A stretch of DNA of 64,000 nt from Polaribacter sp. Hel1_85 (GTDB taxonomy: Bacteria > Bacteroidota > Bacteroidia > Flavobacteriales > Flavobacteriaceae). The translations under genes were made by a program, and so were the position numbers. The number at the start of each line of letters is the position of its first letter. Position 1 is the stretch's first letter. The stretch lies in NCBI RefSeq assembly GCF_000766795.1, contig NZ_JPDS01000002.1, forward strand, positions 1,059,001 through 1,123,000. The letters run 5' to 3'. Positions 34,901 to 42,211 of this stretch are shown piece by piece. The notes under the pieces were generated by a model. That model was given only the letters and a program-made list of their open reading frames with translations. It was not told where the DNA came from and ran no database searches.

Positions 34901-35332
34901 GCAAGTATAAGTGCAATTGCTTGTGGAACTTCAATTTCTTTAAAAGACTTAGAAGTAGGTACTCCGTTTTATTTAAGAGTGTGGTTAGAAACAGATAACT
35001 CTAAAAGTGCAGACATTCAGTCTGATACAGGGTTGTTTAGTTTGACAGTTAGTGAGTCTAGTGTTTTATCAACAGATAATTTTACAGCGCAAAGCACAGA
35101 ATTATTAGTGTATCCAAATCCAGCAAAATCAAAAGTATCAGTCTCATTAACTAATAATACTAAACTTCAAAAAGTAGATGTTTATACTATTTTAGGTGAT
35201 AAAATTTTCAGCCAAAATGGATTAAACAAATCTGAATTAGATATTAACGTTGCTAATTTATCAACAGGAATATACTTTATAAGAGTAAAATCAGAAAAAG
35301 GAATACAATCAAAAAAATTAATTATTAAATAA
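31991..35332 (+). CDS. BspA-like leucine-rich-repeat surface protein with T9SS sorting domain
   Basis: A 1113-residue secreted protein. Order: signal peptide (MKTRLLLIFAFIISVGSIQA); some 25 BspA-type LRR_5 repeats of about 23 residues with the pattern IPNSVTTIG-xx-AF-xx-C-xx-L (residues about 60-650); a second LRR block (about 670-890; LSAANNQITTINLSKN); a beta-sandwich segment with DDCSKAIPL and DVWYTVVVP (about 900-1020); and a type A T9SS sorting domain at the end (LLVYPNPAKSKVSVSL...GIYFIRVKSEKG). It should be exported by T9SS, whose pore gene sprA is in this window. Ligand unknown, probably adhesion. Several antisense ORFs here are artefacts of the repeats. Confidence 0.93.
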   Translation: MKTRLLLIFAFIISVGSIQAQDFTVDGINYTITDNVNQEVEVSANSCYVGALTLPSTIDNLGTTYTITKIGVSAFRYCTDITQVTIPNSVLEIAATGFANTSNLETVSMPNSVKTIGDASFADCANLITLTIPNSVNSIGKSAFANCSKLTTVELPNNLNIINEQLFFNCSKLTTITIPNSVTTIQKEAFKKCWELVDLTLPPALTEIGDEVFNTCLKLNNLDFPNSLLTIGYGAFSGCRAFTEVNIPNSVTSMGSSVFENCFGITNIINLPNSINTIPDRTFAECIGLTTFTTPNHITAIGKNAFDTCENLAEVIIKDFVTDIGESAFTNCPKLTDVTLSNNITELPYGVFSNSGVVNVNIPTSLEVLGSSVFAGCEDLKVIDLSTAISLREIKDSALAGTGLISVDIPNSVTTLGEYVFSSCYSLTTVNLPNTISVLPSYTFRFSDSLTDLNLNSSITKIGRAAYEGCSGLINITIPSTIEEIGQSAFESCNNLQTITIPDSVLSIGNYIFFKCTNLSTIQLSSSIRKIPHGGFGDCFSLQEVQIPDSVAIIEGFAFSKCSSLTNIILSNTLTTIESESFANCTSLINISIPETVTSIGNYAFHNNTSLEAVSVKWTNPLYVPNLTFSQVNTSSAKLYVPINTKTSYETADVWKDFGTITEGDIVGKDYTSIPDTNFEQYLIDQNIDSDNTINGQVLTADIENITQVIVNDKNISNLTGIQDFTALVELSAANNQITTINLSKNLLLEKLFIANNNLSTLNISNNIKLKNLDVGENSLSILDVHQLIDLETLSCYKNQLTTINLISNKKLLSFIANDNQLKFLDIRENTALFWLDLDDNLLEDLMLKNENNTKITNFSVTGNPNLICIEVDDVSFSHSNWTNKDDTANYSIDCAPLNDDCSKAIPLTFGQLTPGDVISGTTENTNPSCAVGDVFTDVWYTVVVPSTGEFSIEGSSPIGTVKFAIYQSCASISAIACGTSISLKDLEVGTPFYLRVWLETDNSKSADIQSDTGLFSLTVSESSVLSTDNFTAQSTELLVYPNPAKSKVSVSLTNNTKLQKVDVYTILGDKIFSQNGLNKSELDINVANLSTGIYFIRVKSEKGIQSKKLIIK

Positions 35333-35339
35333 AAATGTT

Positions 35340-36086
35340 ATGAAAACGAAAAACACAAACATCAAACAAATTAAAAACTTATTATTAATTACAATATTAA
35401 GTACAATAGTTTTATTTTCTTCATGTAGTTCTAATGATGATGAAAATCTTGATCAAAATGGCAATTTATCAGAAATTGTAATGCAAGATTTTAAAGAAGA
35501 TATAGAGAACCTTTCAGTGCCAGAAAGTTTATCAAATTCAAGTAATCAGTATGCTATACAAGCAAATATGCAATTTGAATCTTTAAGGCAATTAAGCTCT
35601 TCATTTGCACAGTTATTTACAATTCCTGCAAATGCAATTTCAAGTAAATCAACAACAAAAACTGCAGTAAAATCAACCTCTTTAGCAAATAAACAAACCT
35701 ACACTTGGTCTTCTGGAGATACAAGTGTAGAGTATACTATCACAGAAGAATCAGACAGGTATTCTTTTACCTATTATATAACATCACCAGATTTAACAGG
35801 TAAATTAATGGATGGTTACCAATTAATAGATGGTAGTTATGCAGAAGTAAAAATGTATTATAATAATGAGGTGATTTCAGCAGTAAAATGGTGGGTAAAT
35901 GATAATGAAATTAAAATTGAATTAGATTCTGATGATTATAAATTGATATTAGAATCTAACACTTTAGATTACTCTGGTAATTTAAAAGTGTATTATTCTA
36001 ATAAATTAACAGCTTTATATCAATGGAATTCAGATGGTTCTGGTACGTATACAAATTATTATACAGAAGAAACCTATAGTTGGTAA
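35340..36086 (+). CDS. Lipoprotein of unknown function
   Basis: A 248-residue lipoprotein with signal sequence MKTKNTNIKQIKNLLLITIL and lipobox LFSSCSSN. After a Ser/Asn-rich linker the C-terminal half looks like a small beta-barrel or sheet rich in Tyr and Trp (TYTWSSGDTSVEYTITEES, YYITSPDLTG, DGSGTYTNYYTEETYSW). I recognise no family. It lies 7 bases after the LRR surface protein and ends before a terminator, so it may assist that protein at the outer membrane; this is inference. Confidence 0.65.
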   Translation: MKTKNTNIKQIKNLLLITILSTIVLFSSCSSNDDENLDQNGNLSEIVMQDFKEDIENLSVPESLSNSSNQYAIQANMQFESLRQLSSSFAQLFTIPANAISSKSTTKTAVKSTSLANKQTYTWSSGDTSVEYTITEESDRYSFTYYITSPDLTGKLMDGYQLIDGSYAEVKMYYNNEVISAVKWWVNDNEIKIELDSDDYKLILESNTLDYSGNLKVYYSNKLTALYQWNSDGSGTYTNYYTEETYSW

Positions 36087-36148
36087 TGTTTAGCAAAATC
36101 ATTATGTAAATCACAATTGATAGATAGGGTTTTTACAACCTAAATTGT

Positions 36149-36187
36149 GCAGCAGTATCAAGTTATTATTTGATGCTGCTTTTTTTT
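36149..36187 (+). terminator. Terminator of the DUF4412-LRR-lipoprotein operon
   Basis: GCAGC/GCTGC outer stem and ATCAA/TTGAT inner stem with a 3-base bulge and eight T after. It directly abuts the next promoter. Confidence 0.8.
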
Positions 36188-36202
36188 GGCACGTTCTTTG
36201 TT
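36186..36202 (+). promoter_or_regulatory. Sigma-54-type promoter for tonB paralogue 2
   Basis: TTGGCACGTTCTTTGTT: the -24 half TTGGCACG is a perfect consensus, the -12 half TTGTT differs at one base from TTGC, and the GG-to-G spacing is the required 12. Predicted start near 36212, 26 bases before the ATG. Confidence 0.6.
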
Positions 36203-36237
36203 TTTAACAAGTCTTTAACATTTAAAACTTTCTAATT

Positions 36238-36978
36238 ATGAAAAACACAAAAAAACTACCAACCAAACAATTAGAAAAATTCTCTAACATTTTTACCCAG
36301 TTAGGGTTAGTCTTAGTGCTCTTTATTGTTTACGTAACATTAGAACACCAAACCGTACAGAAAACAGTTGCTGTTTTAGAACCAGAGAAAAACGATGTCG
36401 TTAATTTTGATCCTGCTACAGAAGTTCTTTTTACAAAAGAACCTAAAGCTGTTCCAAAAGTAAAAAAACCGAACACTGTATTTATTTTTGATGAACCTAT
36501 TAAAAAAGGTGATGACAATATCATAGAAATATCTATTGATACAACAGATGAAACACCAGAATTAATTGATTTGGATAATTTTGAAGAAATTATAGAACCT
36601 GAAAATTTTAATCCAGAAGATGAAGTAGACTTTATAAATATTCAAAATGCACCTGTTTTTAAAGGTTGTGAAAATCTATCAAAAGAAAAAAACAAACGTT
36701 GTTTTGATAAAAAAATGAAACAGTTTGTAACACGTAATTTCGATATTGGTTTGGCAAATGAATTGGGTTTACACGCTGGTAAACATAAAATTCAGACGCA
36801 ATTTGTTATAGATGATAAAGGTGAAATTGTTGATGTAAAAATAAGAACTGCCTACAAAGCTTTAGAAAAAGAAGCAAATAGAATTATAAAAAAGTTGCCA
36901 AAGTTTAAACCAGGAAAACAAAATAGTAAAACTGTAAAAGTGAGGTATAATTTACCTATCTCTTTTAGAATAGAATAA
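36238..36978 (+). CDS. Energy transducer TonB, paralogue 2
   Basis: A 246-residue TonB-like protein: short cytosolic start (MKNTKKLPTKQLEKFSNIF), one transmembrane helix (about residues 20-37), an acidic linker poorer in Pro than the other copies, and a C-terminal domain with the Cys pair (PVFKGCENL...NKRCF) ending VKVRYNLPISFRI. It is the most divergent of the three tonB genes in the window and the only one behind a sigma-54-type promoter. The receptor partner is unknown. Confidence 0.85.
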   Translation: MKNTKKLPTKQLEKFSNIFTQLGLVLVLFIVYVTLEHQTVQKTVAVLEPEKNDVVNFDPATEVLFTKEPKAVPKVKKPNTVFIFDEPIKKGDDNIIEISIDTTDETPELIDLDNFEEIIEPENFNPEDEVDFINIQNAPVFKGCENLSKEKNKRCFDKKMKQFVTRNFDIGLANELGLHAGKHKIQTQFVIDDKGEIVDVKIRTAYKALEKEANRIIKKLPKFKPGKQNSKTVKVRYNLPISFRIE

Positions 36979-36985
36979 AAAATCA

Positions 36986-37010
36986 CCCAACCAAAAGGTT
37001 GGGTTTTTTT
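36986..37010 (+). terminator. Terminator of tonB paralogue 2
   Basis: CCCAACC, loop AAAA, GGTTGGG, followed by seven T. Confidence 0.88.
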
Positions 37011-37033
37011 ATCTTTAATTTTTTATAATTTCA

Positions 37034-37041
37034 TACTTTTG
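37034..37041 (+). promoter_or_regulatory. -7 box for deoC
   Basis: TACTTTTG matches TAnnTTTG and lies 5 bases before the deoC ATG at 37046. Confidence 0.5.
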
Positions 37042-37045
37042 TAAT

Positions 37046-37792
37046 ATGGAAATCAATCAATATTTAGATGCTACTTACTTAAAAACAGCAAGTCAAGCAA
37101 ATCTTTCAGAAGAAGCAAATCAACAAAAAGTTATCGAATTAATCAAAGAAGCTATTTTGTATGATTATAAGTTAATAATGATTCGTGCTAACTATATTTC
37201 ATTAGCAAAAAAAATGCTTCAAGAAGCAGGTAAAGATATTCTTATTGGTACAGTAATTGGTTTTCATGAAGGAACTTACACTACAAAAGAAAAACTAGAA
37301 GAAGCTCAGAAAGCAATAGATTTAGGAGCAGATGAATTAGATTTTGTTGTTAATTATGAAGCTTTTAAAAAAGGTGAAATAGATATAGTAAAAAATGAAA
37401 TTACAAAAGGAATTGAATTATCATTAGATAACAATAAGGTTGTAAAATGGATAATTGAAGTTGCTGCATTATCAAATAAAGAAATAATTGTAATTTCACA
37501 ATTAATTAAAGACATTGTTTTTACTGTTTTTGGAGAAGAAAATGCGAGTAAAGTTTTTGTAAAATCATCTACAGGTTTTTTTAAAACAGAAAACAATTTA
37601 CCAAATGGAGCTACGTTTGAAACAATGAAGTTAATTGCAGAAAACTCTAAACCATTAAAAATAAAAGCAGCAGGTGGTGTAAGAGATTATAAAACAGCTG
37701 TAAAAATGATTGAACTAGGAGTAGATAGAATTGGTACTTCTTCTTCTAAAGAAATTGTTACTAAAGAGAAAAACTCAAATTCAGGATACTAA
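37046..37792 (+). CDS. deoC: Deoxyribose-phosphate aldolase
   Basis: A 248-residue class I aldolase splitting deoxyribose-5-phosphate to glyceraldehyde-3-phosphate and acetaldehyde. Visible: EAQKAIDLGADELDFVVNY, the Schiff-base Lys in KVFVKSSTGFF, and the phosphate-binding KAAGGVRDYKTA with IGTSSS. Length is normal. It is followed after 3 bases by an acyltransferase gene, an association more likely positional than functional. Confidence 0.95.
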   Translation: MEINQYLDATYLKTASQANLSEEANQQKVIELIKEAILYDYKLIMIRANYISLAKKMLQEAGKDILIGTVIGFHEGTYTTKEKLEEAQKAIDLGADELDFVVNYEAFKKGEIDIVKNEITKGIELSLDNNKVVKWIIEVAALSNKEIIVISQLIKDIVFTVFGEENASKVFVKSSTGFFKTENNLPNGATFETMKLIAENSKPLKIKAAGGVRDYKTAVKMIELGVDRIGTSSSKEIVTKEKNSNSGY

Positions 37793-37795
37793 TTT

Positions 37796-38368
37796 ATGGC
37801 AGAATATTTTGCACATGAAACAGCAATAATTGATCAAAATTGCAGCATTGGGAAAGATACCAAAATTTGGCATTTTAGCCATATAATGTCTAATTGTGTA
37901 ATTGGTGAACAATGTAATATTGGTCAGAATGTTGTAGTATCTCCAGAAGTTGTTTTAGGTAAAAATGTTAAAGTGCAAAATAATGTTTCTATTTATACAG
38001 GCGTTATTTGTGAAGATGATGTTTTTTTAGGTCCATCAATGGTTTTTACAAATGTAATTAACCCAAGAAGTGCCATTAAAAGAAATACAGATTATCAAAA
38101 AACTATTGTTAAAAAAGGCGCAAGTATAGGTGCAAATGCAACTATTATTTGTGGAAATAATATAGGTAAATTTGCTTTAATTGGTGCAGGAGCTGTAGTA
38201 ACAAAAGAAGTTTTACCTTATGCACTTGTTGTAGGAAATCCGTCTAAACAAATGGGTTGGGTAAGTGAGTATGGGCATACTTTAGAATTTAACGTAAATG
38301 GAATTGCAACCTGTAAAGAAAGCAATCAAAAATATCAATTAAAAAACAACACTGTTATAAAATTATAG
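37796..38368 (+). CDS. Left-handed beta-helix acyltransferase (WbpD/WlbB-like)
   Basis: A 190-residue hexapeptide-repeat protein. Repeats such as IDQNCSIGKDTKIWHFSHI and CVIGEQCNIGQNVVV form the beta helix, followed by SIGANATIICGNNIGKFALIG and the loop ending VVGNPSKQMGWVSEYG. The HFSHIM and NPRSAIKR segments fit N-acetyltransferases that act on UDP-3-amino sugars in O-antigen synthesis (WbpD/WlbB). No other such sugar genes are nearby. It lies 1 base before the Wzi/RemB-like gene. Confidence 0.82.
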   Translation: MAEYFAHETAIIDQNCSIGKDTKIWHFSHIMSNCVIGEQCNIGQNVVVSPEVVLGKNVKVQNNVSIYTGVICEDDVFLGPSMVFTNVINPRSAIKRNTDYQKTIVKKGASIGANATIICGNNIGKFALIGAGAVVTKEVLPYALVVGNPSKQMGWVSEYGHTLEFNVNGIATCKESNQKYQLKNNTVIKL

Positions 38369-38369
38369 G

Positions 38370-40442
38370 ATGATAAAAAAATACATATTTTTAGTTTTAT
38401 TATTTCCCTCAATATTTTTTGCTCAAGAAGAAAGATATCCAACTTTCGATGTTTGTAAAGGTGAAGAGATACAGTCTTTAAAAGATTGTTTTTATGCTAC
38501 AACTAAAAAACATTTTTTTGCAGAATTTAAAACACCTCCAGTTGTAGAAAATGAAGGTTTTAATGGAACAGCAAATACTATTTTTGCTGTTACAGCAGAA
38601 GGTGATTTTAAATTGATTTACGTAAATACACCTTACGAAGAAATTAGAAAAGAGGTAAAACGAGCTTTTAAAGTTTTTCCAAAAATTACTCCTGGGTGGT
38701 ATAATAATCATGCAATAGAAATGAAATTTGAGCTTCCTATAAAATTTCCTATAATAGAAGATTCAAATACTAATATTGTTGATGAAAATACATCTATAGA
38801 AGTAAAAAAAGAAAGTTTATTCGATGTTGTAGAAAAAAATAGAATTGCAGATTCTACCTTTTTAGAGCATAATAGTAAATTAAACATTCCGTTTACGCAC
38901 AAAAATTATGTAGATTATGAGTATGCTTTACATAAAGCAAAAGGAACTCATACAGCTTCCAAGCCATATACCTACAAAGAGATAAGCAAGCATTATAATC
39001 TTACTGAAGAAAAAAAGAAATTTTTAAAACCAAATAAAAGAACTTGGTTAGGTAATAAAGTTTGGAACGAGCATTTATTACAAATAAAAAAGAAAGATTA
39101 TTGGCTTACTGTAGATTTTTTAATGGATGTTCAGTTAGGTAAAGATAATTCTGATTTAGCCTACACATATAATAATTCTAGAATAGTAAATGTAAATGGT
39201 GAAATTGGTGGAAACTTTTCATTTTCTACCAGCTATTATGAAAGTCAAGGCAGGTTTGCAGAGTATATAAATACATATATTACAAATCCTGCTTTAAATT
39301 TTAAACCTAAAAATTCAGAAGGTTTAGTTCCTGGGAGAGGAAAAACGAAAGGTTTTAAAACAGATTCTCATGATTACCCAGTAGCAGAAGCTTATTTAGC
39401 TTATACGCCAAATAAACACATGCAATTTCAATTTGGAAATGGTAAAAATTTTATTGGAGATGGATACAGATCTTTTATTTTATCAGATGTTTCTTCACCA
39501 ACTACTTATTTAAAAATGAAGATAGATTTATGGAGGTTTCAATATACGAATGTATGGATGTGGAATACAGAACCATCAATAAGTTCAGTTTCAGATCCAA
39601 ATGAACACGCAAGAAAGTATGTAGCAGCTCATTACTTAAGTGTAAATATTACAGATAAATTAAACCTAGGTTTTTTCGAAACAGCAATTTCTGCAGGAGA
39701 AAACGGTATAGATGCAGGTTTTTTAAATCCTATAATATTTTATAGATCTTTAGAATTTAATAGAGGAGAAGATGCTGGTAACGCAATTATTGGTGTAACA
39801 GGTAAGTATAAATTTAATGATAATATTTCCTTGTATTCTCAGTTAGTAATTGATGAGTTCTCTGTTGGAAATATTGGAGATTTAAGCGATTGGAGACATA
39901 AATATGCTTATCAATTAGGAGTAAAATATTTTGATGCTTTTAAAGTTGAAAATTTATTCTTACAGTTAGAGTACAATCGTGCTCGTCCTTATACTTTTGC
40001 TCATAAATCGCCTATCTTAAATTATGGAAATTACAGTCAGCCACTTGCACATTTATGGGGAGCTAATTTTTGGGAAGCAGTTGCAATTGCTAGATATAAA
40101 AAAGATAGATGGAGTGGAAGTGCAAAAATTATTTTGGGTAAAAAAGGATTTGATTTAGAAGACCAAATTGTAAGTTATGGAGGTGATATTTATCAATCTT
40201 ATGAAGATAGACTTTCTGATACTGGTATTGAACTAGCACAAGGAAATACGGCAAACATTTTTATAGGAGATCTACAGGCCAATTATTTAATTAACCCTTC
40301 TAATAATACAAATTTATTTGCAAGTTTATCTTTTAGAAATTTTTCACCAAACACAACTTTAACAAGTATTTCTTCGGGTACAAATGTTTGGTTATCAGTA
40401 GGTGTTAGAGCAGACTTGTTTAATTGGTACTTCGATTTTTAA
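38370..40442 (+). CDS. Wzi-family/RemB-like outer-membrane protein with N-terminal TonB-C-like domain
   Basis: A 690-residue exported protein. After a signal peptide (MIKKYIFLVLLFPSIFFAQ), residues about 20-135 resemble the C-terminal domain of Bacteroidota TonB: Cys pair (FDVCKGEEIQSLKDCF), a conserved PKITPG turn and the closing strand MKFELPIKF. The rest, from about 220, is a beta-barrel of the capsule-assembly Wzi family (YPVAEAYLAYTPNKHMQFQFG, VISLYSQLVIDEF-like strands, LQLEYNRARPYTFAH), as in the gliding protein RemB. Wzi anchors surface polysaccharide; RemB-like function is inferred. Neighbouring acyltransferase suggests a polysaccharide role. Confidence 0.75.
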   Translation: MIKKYIFLVLLFPSIFFAQEERYPTFDVCKGEEIQSLKDCFYATTKKHFFAEFKTPPVVENEGFNGTANTIFAVTAEGDFKLIYVNTPYEEIRKEVKRAFKVFPKITPGWYNNHAIEMKFELPIKFPIIEDSNTNIVDENTSIEVKKESLFDVVEKNRIADSTFLEHNSKLNIPFTHKNYVDYEYALHKAKGTHTASKPYTYKEISKHYNLTEEKKKFLKPNKRTWLGNKVWNEHLLQIKKKDYWLTVDFLMDVQLGKDNSDLAYTYNNSRIVNVNGEIGGNFSFSTSYYESQGRFAEYINTYITNPALNFKPKNSEGLVPGRGKTKGFKTDSHDYPVAEAYLAYTPNKHMQFQFGNGKNFIGDGYRSFILSDVSSPTTYLKMKIDLWRFQYTNVWMWNTEPSISSVSDPNEHARKYVAAHYLSVNITDKLNLGFFETAISAGENGIDAGFLNPIIFYRSLEFNRGEDAGNAIIGVTGKYKFNDNISLYSQLVIDEFSVGNIGDLSDWRHKYAYQLGVKYFDAFKVENLFLQLEYNRARPYTFAHKSPILNYGNYSQPLAHLWGANFWEAVAIARYKKDRWSGSAKIILGKKGFDLEDQIVSYGGDIYQSYEDRLSDTGIELAQGNTANIFIGDLQANYLINPSNNTNLFASLSFRNFSPNTTLTSISSGTNVWLSVGVRADLFNWYFDF

Positions 40443-40482
40443 ATTTTTATTATTTATTGGTAAAATCAATAAATATTATATA

Positions 40483-40490
40483 TATATTTG
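40483..40490 (+). promoter_or_regulatory. Possible -7 box ahead of a two-hairpin segment
   Basis: TATATTTG matches TAnnTTTG and lies 1 base before a perfect 12-bp hairpin, with no coding gene until 40661. In very AT-rich sequence a chance match is possible. Confidence 0.3.
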
Positions 40491-40491
40491 C

Positions 40492-40522
40492 AGTGTGATT
40501 TATTTATAAATCACACTTTTTC
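40492..40522 (+). terminator. Terminator-like hairpin after the Wzi/RemB gene
   Basis: AGTGTGATTTAT and ATAAATCACACT pair perfectly around TT and are followed by a T-rich run. It either ends the deoC-acyltransferase-Wzi transcript or forms the 5' half of a small RNA. Confidence 0.75.
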
Positions 40523-40539
40523 TTTTTCATAGCAATTTT

Positions 40540-40569
40540 CCCACTCAATTTATTGAGTGGGTTTTTTTT
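40540..40569 (+). terminator. Second intrinsic terminator
   Basis: CCCACTCAAT / ATTGAGTGGG, a perfect 10-bp stem with a TT loop and eight T. Confidence 0.85.
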
Positions 40570-40617
40570 GTTCAAGTTAAAAGCGGTTAAAAATATGGTA
40601 AAGTCATAATTATCAAA

Positions 40618-40625
40618 TACCTTTG
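40618..40625 (+). promoter_or_regulatory. -7 box for the ctaB operon
   Basis: TACCTTTG matches TAnnTTTG, 35 bases before the ctaB start. Confidence 0.5.
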
Positions 40626-40660
40626 CAAACTATTTTTTGTAAAATGAGAAAAATAATAAT

Positions 40661-41563
40661 TTGGATACAACAATAATTACAGATAATAAAACATCTATGC
40701 AGGCTATTATATCAGACTTTAAACAATTAACAAAAGTTGGATTGTCTTTAAGTGTTGTGTTTTCTTCTATTGCAGGATATTTACTAGCAATTGATGTTAT
40801 TAACTATTTTACACTTTTTCTTTTAGCTATTGGTGGCTTTTTTATGGTTGGTGCTTCAAACGCATTTAATCAAATTATAGAAAAAGATACAGATGCTATA
40901 ATGAAACGTACGCAAAATAGACCGCTACCAACAGGTAGAATGTCTGTTAATCTTGCACTTACATTAGCAATTCTGTTTACAATTTTTGGTCTTACAATTT
41001 TGTATAGTATAAACCCTAAAACAGCTTTATTTGGTGCAATTTCTATATTTTTATACACTAGTGTTTATACACCTTTAAAACCAGTAACACCTTTGTCTGT
41101 TTTTGTAGGTGCAATTCCTGGAGCAATACCTTTTATGTTAGGTTGGGTTGCAGCTACTAACAATTTTGGTTTAGAAGCAGGTTTTTTATTTATGATTCAA
41201 TTTTTTTGGCAATTTCCACATTTTTGGGCAATTGGTTGGTTACAAGATGAAGAATATAAAAAAGCTGGCTTTAACATGCTTCCAATGGGTAAAAAGGATA
41301 AAGGAGCAGTAAAACAAATTATGTTTTACACAGTAATTATGATTTTAGTATCAATTGCACCTGTTTTAAAATTGTCTGGAGCATTTTACATTCATCCTAT
41401 AACAGCAATAATTGTTGCTTTATTAGGGGTATATATGTTGTATTTTGCAATTAAGTTGCATAAAAGTGAAGATAACATTGATGCAAGAAAACTAATGTTA
41501 TCAAGTGTTTTATATATTACAGTAGTTCAAATTATATACGTTGTAGATAAATTCTTACATTAA
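40661..41563 (+). CDS. ctaB: Protoheme IX farnesyltransferase
   Basis: A 300-residue UbiA-family membrane prenyltransferase converting heme b to heme o for terminal oxidases. About eight transmembrane helices; first Asp-rich motif NQIIEKDTDAIMKRTQNRPLP, second region WQFPHFWAIGWLQDEEYKKAG. It begins at a TTG (40661); an ATG at 40697 would shorten it by 12 residues. It leads an oxidase assembly operon, with the next gene 2 bases away. Confidence 0.93.
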   Translation: MDTTIITDNKTSMQAIISDFKQLTKVGLSLSVVFSSIAGYLLAIDVINYFTLFLLAIGGFFMVGASNAFNQIIEKDTDAIMKRTQNRPLPTGRMSVNLALTLAILFTIFGLTILYSINPKTALFGAISIFLYTSVYTPLKPVTPLSVFVGAIPGAIPFMLGWVAATNNFGLEAGFLFMIQFFWQFPHFWAIGWLQDEEYKKAGFNMLPMGKKDKGAVKQIMFYTVIMILVSIAPVLKLSGAFYIHPITAIIVALLGVYMLYFAIKLHKSEDNIDARKLMLSSVLYITVVQIIYVVDKFLH

Positions 41564-41565
41564 TA

Positions 41566-42153
41566 ATGATACAAGAACAAACATTACAAGAAGAATTAAC
41601 GGTTGCTAAGAAAAAATCAGCAAAACCTATGTTATGGATATCCATGATTAGTATGGTGATGTTTTTTGCAGGCTTAACAAGTGCATATGTTATAAGTATG
41701 AAAAGAGATGATTGGGTTTCTTTTGATTTACCTCAAGCATTTTATATCAGTACTTTTTTTATTGTTGCAAGTAGTATTACGCTTTTTTTATCTCAAAAAT
41801 TCTTAAAAAATGATAAAAGACAACTCTCATTAATCTTAATTATTGTTACTTTATTATTAGGAATTGGATTTATTTGGCAGCAATATGTAGGATTTAATCA
41901 GTTAAAAAGTGTAGGTCTATTTTTCACTGGGCCAGAAAGTACAGTGTCTACATCTTTTATAATAGGGATCACTTTTATGCATGTTTTACACCTGTTAGCA
42001 GGAGTTTTAGTACTTTTGGTTGTTATTTATAATCATTTTAAATACAAATACAAATCAGACAATATGCTTGGGTTTGAACTCGGTGCAATCTTTTGGCATT
42101 TTGTAGATATACTATGGATTTATCTATTTTTCTTTTTCTATTTTATTAGGTGA
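41566..42153 (+). CDS. Cytochrome c oxidase subunit III, short paralogue
   Basis: A 195-residue membrane protein with five predicted helices. Subunit III features: MWISMISMVMFFAGLTSAYV at the start, FIIGITFMHVLHLLAG and GAIFWHFVDILWIYLFFFFYF at the end. It is the short form next to a longer paralogue 58 bases downstream. Both belong to the heme-copper oxidase operon; subunits I and II are not in the window. Confidence 0.9.
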   Translation: MIQEQTLQEELTVAKKKSAKPMLWISMISMVMFFAGLTSAYVISMKRDDWVSFDLPQAFYISTFFIVASSITLFLSQKFLKNDKRQLSLILIIVTLLLGIGFIWQQYVGFNQLKSVGLFFTGPESTVSTSFIIGITFMHVLHLLAGVLVLLVVIYNHFKYKYKSDNMLGFELGAIFWHFVDILWIYLFFFFYFIR

Positions 42154-42164
42154 TGAAAAATAGT

Positions 42165-42172
42165 TATTTTTG
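42165..42172 (+). promoter_or_regulatory. -7 box ahead of the long subunit III gene
   Basis: TATTTTTG, a TAnnTTTG match, in the 58-base gap between the two subunit III genes, 39 bases before the ATG. Confidence 0.4.
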
Positions 42173-42211
42173 GCGGACTAACTAAGAACACTAATTAATA
42201 GAAATTATTAT

